Assembly (NCBI GenBank): GCA_020722015.1
Contig: DYLQ01000014.1
Span: forward strand, 1 to 42,838
DNA from: Thermotoga sp.
GTDB taxonomy: Bacteria > Thermotogota > Thermotogae > Mesoaciditogales > Mesoaciditogaceae
Direction: 5' to 3'
Length of the DNA: 42,838 nt
The stretch's first letter is position 1. Every line of letters starts with the position of its first letter. Made by a program: the position numbers and the translations under genes. The notes under the pieces were generated by a model. That model did no database searches, was not told the origin of the DNA, and saw nothing but the letters and a program-made list of their open reading frames with translations. Shown here piece by piece: positions 23,439 through 30,212 of the stretch.

Positions 23439-24521
23439 TTGGTAAAAGACAAAGTTAGAATTGGAATAATAGGTTGTGGAGGAATTGCAAACGCAAAACA
23501 TTTGCCTGCACTTTCGAAAATTCACAATGTCGAGATCGTGGGATTTTGCGATATCGTGGAAGAAAAAGCTTCGAAAGCAGCTAAAGAATACGGATCCAAA
23601 GATGCCAAAATCTACACAAATTACAGAAAATTATTGGAAGATAAAACTATAAATGTGGTTCATGTATGTACTCCGAATAAATCCCACTCTGAGATCTCAG
23701 TTGCTGCCATGGAATACGGAAAACATGTCATGTGTGAAAAACCGATGGCGAAAGATTCAAAGGGAGCCGAAAAAATGGTTGAAACTGCCAAAAGAACGGG
23801 CATGAAATTAACCATAGGATATCAAAATCGCTTTAGAACTGATTCTCTTCATCTCAAAGAAATATGTCGCAGAGGCGATTTGGGAAAAATATATTACGCA
23901 AAAGCTCACGCCATAAGAAGGAGAGCCGTTCCGACTTGGGGTGTGTTTCTAAACGAAGACGAACAGGGAGGAGGACCTTTGATAGACATAGGAACTCACG
24001 CTTTGGATTTGACATTGTGGATGATGAATAATTATGAGCCCAAAAGCGTTGTTGGAACGATCTACCATGAACTTTCGAAGAAAAAGAACGCTGCAAATGC
24101 CTGGGGACCATGGGATCCGACGAAATTCACGGTAGAAGATTCGGCATTCGGTTTCATAATCATGAAAGACGGATCGACTATAGTTTTAGAATCAAGCTGG
24201 GCTTTGAATTCTCTTGATGTAGGAGAAGCTCAAACTGTGCTTTGCGGCACCGAAGGTGGGGCAGACATGCAAGACGGATTGAGAATAAATGGAGAAGAGT
24301 TTGGAAGACTTTTTGTCAAAAACGTTGCAGTCGATCTAAAAGGAGTTGATTTTTATTCTGGAGAAAGATTAGAGCCACAAGATGTTGAAGCGAGACAATG
24401 GATAGACGCCATCGTTAATGACAAAGCACCACTTGTAAAACCCGAAGAAGCTTTTGCCGTCACAAGGATTCTTGAGGGTATATACGAATCGGCAAAAACG
24501 GGAAAACAATTCAACTTTTAA
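23439..24521 (+). CDS. Gfo/Idh/MocA family NAD(P)-dependent sugar dehydrogenase
   Basis: The 360-residue protein has the N-terminal Rossmann motif IGIIGCGGIANAKHLPAL, the catalytic-site motif MCEKPMAKD and the substrate-domain run GGGPLIDIGTHALDLTLWMM, with the Asp/His pair used by this family. It oxidises a hydroxyl (often C1, C2 or C3) of a sugar or inositol. The TTG start follows AAGGAGGGA. It is followed by two TIM-barrel isomerase-like genes, so it probably performs the first or last redox step of a short sugar pathway. The substrate is unknown. Confidence 0.92.
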   Translation: MVKDKVRIGIIGCGGIANAKHLPALSKIHNVEIVGFCDIVEEKASKAAKEYGSKDAKIYTNYRKLLEDKTINVVHVCTPNKSHSEISVAAMEYGKHVMCEKPMAKDSKGAEKMVETAKRTGMKLTIGYQNRFRTDSLHLKEICRRGDLGKIYYAKAHAIRRRAVPTWGVFLNEDEQGGGPLIDIGTHALDLTLWMMNNYEPKSVVGTIYHELSKKKNAANAWGPWDPTKFTVEDSAFGFIIMKDGSTIVLESSWALNSLDVGEAQTVLCGTEGGADMQDGLRINGEEFGRLFVKNVAVDLKGVDFYSGERLEPQDVEARQWIDAIVNDKAPLVKPEEAFAVTRILEGIYESAKTGKQFNF

Positions 24522-24534
24522 GGAGGTTGGTATC

Positions 24535-25272
24535 TTGATTCCGATAGCGCTTCAACTTTACACTTTAAGGGAAGTAGCAGAAAAAGATTTTAGAGTGATT
24601 TTAAAAAAAGTTTCCCAAATAGGATATACGGGCGTTGAATTCGCCGGATATGGTGGAATGGAAGCAAAAGATCTTAAAAATTCACTTGAAGAATTGAACC
24701 TTAAGCCGGCCGGAAGTCACGTTAGCATAGAACTCTTGATGAATGACTTGAAAAATGTCATAGATTACAACTTAGAAATAGGAAATCAATTCATAGTCTG
24801 TCCATGGCAAAAATACACGGCAAAGGACGATTTTTTGTCGTTCGCGAAAGTACTTAACGAGATAGGAAAGAAATGCCATGATGAAGGACTAAAACTTTGC
24901 TACCACAATCATTCTCATGAATTTAAAAGATTTGGTGGTGTTTATGGCCTCGACTTACTTTTCGAAAACACGGATCCCGAACTCGTTGATTTTGAGATAG
25001 ATACCTACTGGGTTGAGTATGCCGGTGCCGATCCCATTTCATACGTGACAAAATTCGGTAAAAGGGCATCTTTACTTCATTTGAAAGACATGGAGAGAGT
25101 CGGAAAAGATTTTGCGGAAGTTGGAACGGGCATAATGGACATAAGGGGTATCATTTCAGCTGCAAAGTTAGCAGGGACGAAATGGCTTATAGTTGAACAG
25201 GATAAGTGTAAGAGAGATCCATTCGAAAGCATAAAGATAAGTTTCGATAACCTGAAGAAAATGAACGTATGA
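24535..25272 (+). CDS. Sugar phosphate isomerase/epimerase-like TIM barrel (1)
   Basis: The 245-residue protein belongs to the xylose-isomerase-like TIM-barrel family (AP_endonuc_2). Expected metal-site motifs are LCYHNHSHEF, LVDFEIDTYWVEYAG and LLHLKDM, ending with WLIVEQDKCKRDPFESI. I start at TTG 24535, preceded by AAGGAGGTT and 13 bases after the Gfo/Idh stop; earlier in-frame codons lie inside that gene. Relatives include inosose dehydratases, epimerases and 3-keto-sugar lyases, so chemistry beyond proton abstraction cannot be specified. Confidence 0.88.
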   Translation: MIPIALQLYTLREVAEKDFRVILKKVSQIGYTGVEFAGYGGMEAKDLKNSLEELNLKPAGSHVSIELLMNDLKNVIDYNLEIGNQFIVCPWQKYTAKDDFLSFAKVLNEIGKKCHDEGLKLCYHNHSHEFKRFGGVYGLDLLFENTDPELVDFEIDTYWVEYAGADPISYVTKFGKRASLLHLKDMERVGKDFAEVGTGIMDIRGIISAAKLAGTKWLIVEQDKCKRDPFESIKISFDNLKKMNV

Positions 25273-25285
25273 GGAGTGATGATGG

Positions 25286-26197
25286 ATGAAACTTGGATTT
25301 TTAACCGTACCGCTTGGAACTCTCGGACTTGAGGAAATCGCAAAATGGGCCTCTGAAATTGGATTTCAAGCGCTCGAAATCGGTGCATGGCCTATTGATA
25401 ACAAAAGAGATTACGCCGCTTCAACACTCGATGTCAAGACATTGGATCAAAAAAAGGCGAATGAGTTTAAAGCACTTTTCAAAAAATATGAACTTGAGAT
25501 TTCCTCTCTTGCTTACTACGATAACAATCTTGATGCAGATCAAAATATCAGATCTGCCCATATAGAACATTTGAAAAAGGTTATTGACGCGGCAAATCTA
25601 CTTGGCGTTAAATATGTTGGCACTTTCATAGGCAGAGATATAGAAAAGGATATCATCGGAAATATGAAAGAAATAGAAAAAGTCTTTCCCCCAATTTTAG
25701 AGTACGCAAAACGTAAAGGCGTCGAAATAATGATAGAAAATTGTCCGATGGTGGGATGGCAAAAAGCCGGCATACCGGGTGAATTATTCTATTCTCCCGC
25801 ACTTTGGAAAGAGATATTTGAAATCTTACCTGATTTAAAAATTAACCTCGATCCTTCTCATCTTTATTGGCTTGACATAGATTACGTTGACGTCGTAAAT
25901 GAATTTGCAGACAAAATAGTTCACACTCATGCGAAAGATGCGCAAATTCTGCAAGATGGACTTTACGAAAATGGGATCTTCGGACCGCTTTTTAAAGACG
26001 GTAAAAATTGGTGGAGATATAGAATTCCCGGTCTTGGTGAAATAGACTGGAAATCCTTCGTATCAGCGCTTCAGGAAAACGGATACAACGGTGTCATCAG
26101 CATCGAACACGAAGATCCGGTATGGGAAGGAAGCATTGAAAAAGTTAAAAAAGGTCTTATACTCGGCTACAGACATCTTTCACCGTTTATAATTTAA
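25286..26197 (+). CDS. Sugar phosphate isomerase/epimerase-like TIM barrel (2)
   Basis: The 303-residue second member of the family has metal-site motifs VEIMIENCPMVGW, INLDPSHLYWLDIDY, VHTHAKDAQ and VISIEHEDPVWEG. It starts like sugar isomerases (KLGFLTVPLGTLGLEEIAKW). ATG 25286 lies about 9 bases after GGAG. It differs clearly from its neighbour in length and active-site context, so the pair is more likely two successive steps than a duplication. It ends 25 bases before convergent trpB. Confidence 0.88.
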   Translation: MKLGFLTVPLGTLGLEEIAKWASEIGFQALEIGAWPIDNKRDYAASTLDVKTLDQKKANEFKALFKKYELEISSLAYYDNNLDADQNIRSAHIEHLKKVIDAANLLGVKYVGTFIGRDIEKDIIGNMKEIEKVFPPILEYAKRKGVEIMIENCPMVGWQKAGIPGELFYSPALWKEIFEILPDLKINLDPSHLYWLDIDYVDVVNEFADKIVHTHAKDAQILQDGLYENGIFGPLFKDGKNWWRYRIPGLGEIDWKSFVSALQENGYNGVISIEHEDPVWEGSIEKVKKGLILGYRHLSPFII

Positions 26198-26210
26198 AAT
26201 ACGCTAAAAC

Positions 26211-26238
26211 CATCAGAGGCGCTCATGCGCCTCTGATG
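26211..26238. terminator. Convergent terminator hairpin
   Basis: CATCAGAGGCGC, loop TCAT, GCGCCTCTGATG: a perfect 12-bp stem. It covers the trpB stop codon (TGA at 26225-26223). T-rich sequence follows on the minus strand; the plus side is weaker. Confidence 0.8.
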
Positions 26239-27500
26239 TATGAATTTAAATCGAGTAATCCGTGACCGCTGAAATTGAAAACTATGACCTTCTTTTCTCC
26301 CGTTTCACTACATGCTTTTGCATATCTCACAACTCCGGCGATGGCATGGCTTGTTTCAGGAGCGGGAATTATGCCTTCGCTCAACGAAAACAGTCTTGTC
26401 GATTCAAATGCTTCTTCTTGAGAAATGGCAATAGCCTTCATGTACCCTTCTTTTACAAGTCGACTTATTATCGGTGAAGCACCGTGGTAACGTAATCCAC
26501 CAGCGTAAATTGGGGGTGGAATGAATTCAGATCCTAACGTGTACATTTTCAACATTGGGGTAAGATGAGCCGTATCCCCATAATCGTATTTGTACTCTCC
26601 CTTTGTGAAAGAAGGACATTCGGTAGGTTCGCATGCCACTATCTCAAGTGATTCTTTTTTCATCTTCAACGGCATAAATGGCAAAGTAAAGCCGCCAAAG
26701 TTTGAACCACCTCCAAAACATCCTATGAGTACATCTGGTTCTTCTCCGGCAATTTCCATTTGTTTTTTGGTTTCCTGGCCTATTACCGTTTGATGAAGCA
26801 GCACGTGATCAAGCACGCTACCAAGAGAATAATGTGTTTTCTCCTTCGAAAGGGCATACTCGATAGCCTCACTTATTGCCATTCCAAGTGAACCTGTCGA
26901 GTTGGGAGTAACTTCAAGTATTTTCTTACCGTAATTGGTGAAATCGCTTGGGCTGGGATGAATTTTACCGTTAAAAAGGTTGACCATGTGCTTTCGTGCC
27001 GGTTTTTGTTCAAAACTGATTTTGACCATAAAAACATTGATGTCAAGTTTGAAATACGCTCCTGCAAATGCCAAAGCACTTCCCCATTGTCCTGCCCCTG
27101 TTTCCGTTGAGATCTTGGTCGTTCCTTCTTCAAGGTTGAAATACGCTTGTGCAAGGGCAGTGTTGAGTTTATGACTTCCGGTAGGACTGACGCTTTCGTT
27201 CTTGTAATAAATATGAGCGGGAGTCTTCAATGCTTTTTCAAGTCCGAAGGCTCTTATAAGCGGCGTAGGCCTGTAAAGTGCATAAGCTTCGCGGACTTTT
27301 TGCGGTATTTGAATATCCCTTTCTTTTGTTGCTTCCTGCATGATGAGTGCTTTGGGGAAAAGCAGCTCTAATTTTGAAGGATCGATGGGTTTCATCGTTT
27401 GAGGATCAAGTGGTGGATCCATGTCGAATGGCAGATCCGCTTTGACATTGTACCAGTACCTCGGTATATCTTCTCCCTTTAAATTTATGAACCTTTCCAT
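26223..27500 (-). CDS. trpB2: Tryptophan synthase beta chain, TrpB2 type
   Basis: The 425-residue PLP enzyme joins indole and serine to make tryptophan. It is the TrpB2 kind: a long N-terminus (GEDIPRYWYNVKADLPFDMD), PLP lysine Lys111 in SPTGSHKLNTALAQAY, TETGAGQWGSALAFAG, the phosphate loop GCFGGGSNFGG, and EGIIPAPETSHAIAG. TrpB2 proteins typically work without TrpA, and none is nearby. ATG 27500 follows GGGAGGA, which displaces an in-frame start six codons upstream. Expression is probably controlled by the tryptophan attenuator just upstream. Confidence 0.95.
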   Translation of the reverse strand: MERFINLKGEDIPRYWYNVKADLPFDMDPPLDPQTMKPIDPSKLELLFPKALIMQEATKERDIQIPQKVREAYALYRPTPLIRAFGLEKALKTPAHIYYKNESVSPTGSHKLNTALAQAYFNLEEGTTKISTETGAGQWGSALAFAGAYFKLDINVFMVKISFEQKPARKHMVNLFNGKIHPSPSDFTNYGKKILEVTPNSTGSLGMAISEAIEYALSKEKTHYSLGSVLDHVLLHQTVIGQETKKQMEIAGEEPDVLIGCFGGGSNFGGFTLPFMPLKMKKESLEIVACEPTECPSFTKGEYKYDYGDTAHLTPMLKMYTLGSEFIPPPIYAGGLRYHGASPIISRLVKEGYMKAIAISQEEAFESTRLFSLSEGIIPAPETSHAIAGVVRYAKACSETGEKKVIVFNFSGHGLLDLNSYIRGA

Positions 27501-27525
27501 GCAAATTCCTCCCTTCAAAATGAAA

Positions 27526-27554
27526 ATCGGGGATCTTTTCTAAAGATCCCCGAT
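27526..27554 (-). terminator. trp attenuator terminator
   Basis: Minus strand ATCGGGGATCTTT pairs with AAAGATCCCCGAT around a 3-base loop, followed by TTTTCATTTT, 26 bases before the trpB2 ATG. It is the intrinsic terminator of the trp leader. Confidence 0.92.
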
Positions 27555-27595
27555 GCTGAATACTTTATGGCAAAAAGCACACTACCCTTTCAGCA

Positions 27596-27658
27596 TCAGG
27601 GTTTGTGCCACCACCAGTTATTCTGAATTTTAAGACTCGATGTTCTTAAATCACACAT
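27596..27658 (-). CDS. trpL: trp leader peptide
   Basis: This 20-residue ORF begins MCDLRTSSLK and contains NNWWWHKP just before its TGA: three consecutive Trp codons. The ATG at 27658 follows AAGGTGG (27669-27663). The stop codon lies inside segment 2 of the attenuator, as expected. It is a regulatory peptide whose translation reports charged tRNA-Trp. Confidence 0.9.
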   Translation of the reverse strand: MCDLRTSSLKIQNNWWWHKP

Positions 27659-27675
27659 TTTACCACCTTGTAAGA

Positions 27676-27704
27676 AGTTTAGCACAAAATTACAAGTATG
27701 TCAA
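27676..27704 (-). promoter_or_regulatory. trp leader promoter
   Basis: TTGACA (27704-27699), 17 bases, TAAACT (27681-27676). It lies just past the dgkA stop, so trpB2 is an independent unit. Confidence 0.8.
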
Positions 27705-27725
27705 TATATCGAATTGAATCAAAGT

Positions 27726-28169
27726 TTAACTTTTCTTATCTTTAATGAAAATGGATATCAGGAAAACAAAAAAAAGATAAGCAAAGAGCACTATACTTGC
27801 GTAAATAGACAGATCAAATCCAAATCTCTTGCCAAATATTATGATGGCTACCGTTATTGCAAATATCGATGCAGTCAAAACACCACCTGCGGCCATGTCT
27901 TTCATGTGTTTAACCGATTCATGGTACTGTGGATTAACAAAATCAAGAAATTCTTCAAAGAAAGAATTAAAAATCTCAGAAACAAGGACAAGCGTTATGG
28001 CAAGAAAAATCCAAAGAAATTCATCTACCTCAAGTCTTAAAAATAAAGAAACAACTACAACTGCACCGGCCGTTGCAAAATGTATCTTCATGTTACGTTG
28101 GGTTTTTAACACATGACTTATGCCATTGAACGCGTATTTAAAACTGCTAATCAGACTTCTTCTTTTCAT
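27726..28169 (-). CDS. dgkA: Diacylglycerol/undecaprenol kinase (DgkA family)
   Basis: This 147-residue integral membrane kinase phosphorylates diacylglycerol or, in Gram-positive-type relatives, undecaprenol. The signature is visible as VSEIFNSFFEEFLDFV followed by VKHMKDMAAGGVLTAS, with the conserved Glu, Asn, Lys and Asp. Hydrophobic helices at ~32-50, 52-70, 95-112 and 118-142 give the usual bundle. It overlaps korC by 4 bases and ends the tsaE-lon-engB-korB-korC-dgkA string. Substrate is not decided by sequence. Confidence 0.9.
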   Translation of the reverse strand: MKRRSLISSFKYAFNGISHVLKTQRNMKIHFATAGAVVVVSLFLRLEVDEFLWIFLAITLVLVSEIFNSFFEEFLDFVNPQYHESVKHMKDMAAGGVLTASIFAITVAIIIFGKRFGFDLSIYASIVLFAYLFFVFLISIFIKDKKS

Positions 28170-28807
28170 TCAAAATTTATGTTTGTACCTTTTGAGTATG
28201 GAATTTTAAGATCTTTTCTTAATTCAAAAATGTTGTCCGACAATTTATATCCTTCATCAAGAGCTTTGAGATTTTGATCGATGTATTTGCTTGGCACGTG
28301 TTCATTGATGGATTTTTGCAAAGCATCATGATCTACTATTCTGGTTGTTGCCGCTATAAGTCCGAGACTCATGATGTTAGAAAAAACTTTTCTTCCGAAG
28401 AGCTCTTCGGCTTTTTGAGTTAAAGGAACAGAGATTATCTTCTTCGTTATGATCTTTACAGAAGCTGGTATCCCGGAACATGTCGATGAATCAACGAAAA
28501 GTATTCCGTTGTTTTTGAGGTACTTAAAATGTGCCTTAAGTCCTATGTCATGCATCGCAAAAAGTATGTCAAATGTTCTTGCCTGAGGGAAATCTATTGG
28601 TTCGTTGAAAAAAAGCACATCACAGTTTGTCAGACCACCTCTGACCTGGGCACCGTAAGACTGAGTTTGAACGACCCATTTTCCTTCTTTAGAAAGTGCA
28701 TCCGAGAGTATCGTCCCAAGCAAAACGTTGCCTTGTCCTCCTATGCCTGATATTCTTATGCTAAAAGGAATCTCTATGGACTTTGAAGTGTAAAGATTGA
28801 CGCTCAT
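28166..28807 (-). CDS. korC: 2-oxoacid:ferredoxin oxidoreductase, gamma subunit
   Basis: The 213-residue subunit has the family motifs ISGIGGQGNVLLGTIL near the N-terminus and VVQTQSYGAQVRGGLTNCDV, followed by FDILFAMHD. With the beta subunit it is part of enzymes that oxidise 2-oxoacids (2-oxoglutarate or branched-chain types) to acyl-CoA with reduction of ferredoxin. It overlaps korB by 4 bases (ATGA). The alpha subunit, which completes the active site, is not encoded next to it. Confidence 0.9.
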   Translation of the reverse strand: MSVNLYTSKSIEIPFSIRISGIGGQGNVLLGTILSDALSKEGKWVVQTQSYGAQVRGGLTNCDVLFFNEPIDFPQARTFDILFAMHDIGLKAHFKYLKNNGILFVDSSTCSGIPASVKIITKKIISVPLTQKAEELFGRKVFSNIMSLGLIAATTRIVDHDALQKSINEHVPSKYIDQNLKALDEGYKLSDNIFELRKDLKIPYSKGTNINFE

Positions 28808-29634
28808 GATTTCACCTTCAAATCCTCTCTCAGTTTTAAATACTCAGAAACATAACCAGGTTTTTGGATATCTACAAATTCTCCTATGATTATTTTCTCA
28901 TCAAGTGCTTTCTGATCCATGCTTTTTGCCTTTTCCAGTGAAATAGCATTCTCTTTGAAATATTGCATCATGCCTGGCCCGTCACCAGATTTGTTGTATC
29001 TTCCATAATACGTTGGACATTGAGTAACCGCATCGATGACGGACATGCCTTCATGGGCAATCGCCTTTTGCATGTATTTAACCATGAGCATGTAATGATA
29101 AGTTGTGGTCCGCGCAATGTAAGTAGCACCTGAGGTTTTTGCCATCTCGACTATGTCAAAGGGCGTCTCAAGGTTTCCATACGGAGCCGTTGCCGCCTTA
29201 TCACCAAACGGTGTCGTCGGCGAGTATTGTCCACCTGTCATTCCGTATATGTTGTTGTTGTAAATTATAACGGTCAGATCCATGTTTCTCCTGCAAGCAT
29301 GTATGAAATGGTTTCCTCCTATGGCCATAGCGTCACCGTCACCCGTTATGACTATGACCTTAAGATCCGGTCTTGCAAGTTTTACACCTGTTGCAAAGGC
29401 TATCGCTCTTCCGTGAAGTGTATGCATGGTGTTAAAGTCAATGTATCCCGTTGCCCTTGAAGAACATCCTATTCCCGATACAACTGCTATGTTATCTTTT
29501 TGAAGCCCAAGATTTTTTATGGCTTCTAACATAGCCTTGAGTACAATTCCATTTCCGCATCCCGGGCACCATACGGTTGGAAGGTGATTTTCCCTCAAAT
29601 ATTCAAGTGCTTGATCTTTGTTCAAAAACGCCAC
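28804..29634 (-). CDS. korB: 2-oxoacid:ferredoxin oxidoreductase, beta (TPP-binding) subunit
   Basis: The 276-residue subunit binds thiamine diphosphate. It shows WCPGCGNGIVLKAM, VSGIGCSSRATGY, HGRAIAFATGVKLA and the TPP/Mg motif GDGDAMAIGGNHFIHACRRN with NNNIYGMTGGQYSPTTP, the last typical of 2-oxoglutarate-type (KorB) proteins. The N-terminal Cys pair probably helps hold an Fe-S cluster. The GTG start at 29634 overlaps engB by 13 bases; a TTG nine bases later is also possible. Only the gamma subunit follows. Confidence 0.92.
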   Translation of the reverse strand: MAFLNKDQALEYLRENHLPTVWCPGCGNGIVLKAMLEAIKNLGLQKDNIAVVSGIGCSSRATGYIDFNTMHTLHGRAIAFATGVKLARPDLKVIVITGDGDAMAIGGNHFIHACRRNMDLTVIIYNNNIYGMTGGQYSPTTPFGDKAATAPYGNLETPFDIVEMAKTSGATYIARTTTYHYMLMVKYMQKAIAHEGMSVIDAVTQCPTYYGRYNKSGDGPGMMQYFKENAISLEKAKSMDQKALDEKIIIGEFVDIQKPGYVSEYLKLREDLKVKS

Positions 29635-30212
29635 CTCTTCTCCTCAAAAATTTCACGTAAAATTTCATCTATTTGTGTCAATCCGTCCTTCGTCACGGAT
29701 GAAAACGGTACGATATCTCTTATCCCTTTAAACTCTTGACGAACTGCTTCTATCTTCTTAGAAATTTGGCTTCTTTTGATTCTGTCGATCTTTGTAAGCA
29801 CTATGAAAACGTCTGAAAAATTTTTAAAAAAATCAAAAGCTTCTAAATCGGATCTCTGATTCGGTATCATCGAATCAACAAGTAAAAAAATACCACGCAC
29901 CGGACGTTTACTTTTAAAGTAACCATTCGCAAGGGATTGCCATTTTTGCCTTTCGTCCTTTGACACCTTCGCGTATCCGTAACCCGGAAAATCTACAAAA
30001 TGATAAAAACCATTCACTTTGAAAAAAAGTAAAGATCTCGTTTTGCCAGGCGTTGAACTTGTTCTCACGATTTGCCTGCCAAAGACTGTATTTAAAAGGG
30101 AAGATTTTCCGACGTTAGATCTACCTACAAATATAACTTCTCCTTTTAGCAACTCTGGAAAATCATCACAAGTATGTGCATCCACGCTTAATTCAACATT
30201 TTCAACGAACAT
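29622..30212 (-). CDS. engB: Ribosome biogenesis GTPase EngB/YsxC
   Basis: This 196-residue GTPase is needed for late large-subunit ribosome assembly. The GTP-binding motifs are complete: G1 GRSNVGKSSLLN, G2 threonine in SSTPGKTRSL, G3 DFPGYGYAKV, G4 TKIDR and G5 PFSSVTKDG. It overlaps the lon 3' end by 11 bases upstream and korB downstream, so it is translationally coupled in the operon. Confidence 0.96.
   Translation of the reverse strand: MFVENVELSVDAHTCDDFPELLKGEVIFVGRSNVGKSSLLNTVFGRQIVRTSSTPGKTRSLLFFKVNGFYHFVDFPGYGYAKVSKDERQKWQSLANGYFKSKRPVRGIFLLVDSMIPNQRSDLEAFDFFKNFSDVFIVLTKIDRIKRSQISKKIEAVRQEFKGIRDIVPFSSVTKDGLTQIDEILREIFEEKRWRF

Larger units (their letters stand above)
27526..27658 (-). 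promoter_or_regulatory. Tryptophan transcription attenuator
   Basis: The leader has all parts of classical ribosome-mediated attenuation. A leader peptide with three Trp codons is followed by segment 2, CCCTGATGCTGAA (27601-27589). This can pair over 13 bp (one G-U) with segment 3, TTCAGCATCGGGG (27560-27548). Segment 3 also supplies the 5' arm of the terminator. A competing 1:2 hairpin is available: GCACA/TGTGC (27608-27604 with 27581-27577) outside ACCC/GGGT. Stalling at Trp codons would favour the 2:3 antiterminator; completion of the peptide would cover segment 2 and allow termination. Confidence 0.88.

Noticed and set aside
27526-27704. T-box riboswitch upstream of trpB2
   Set aside because: No T-box consensus (AGGGTGGNACCGCG-like) or specifier stem is present; the leader ORF with three Trp codons explains the terminator better.
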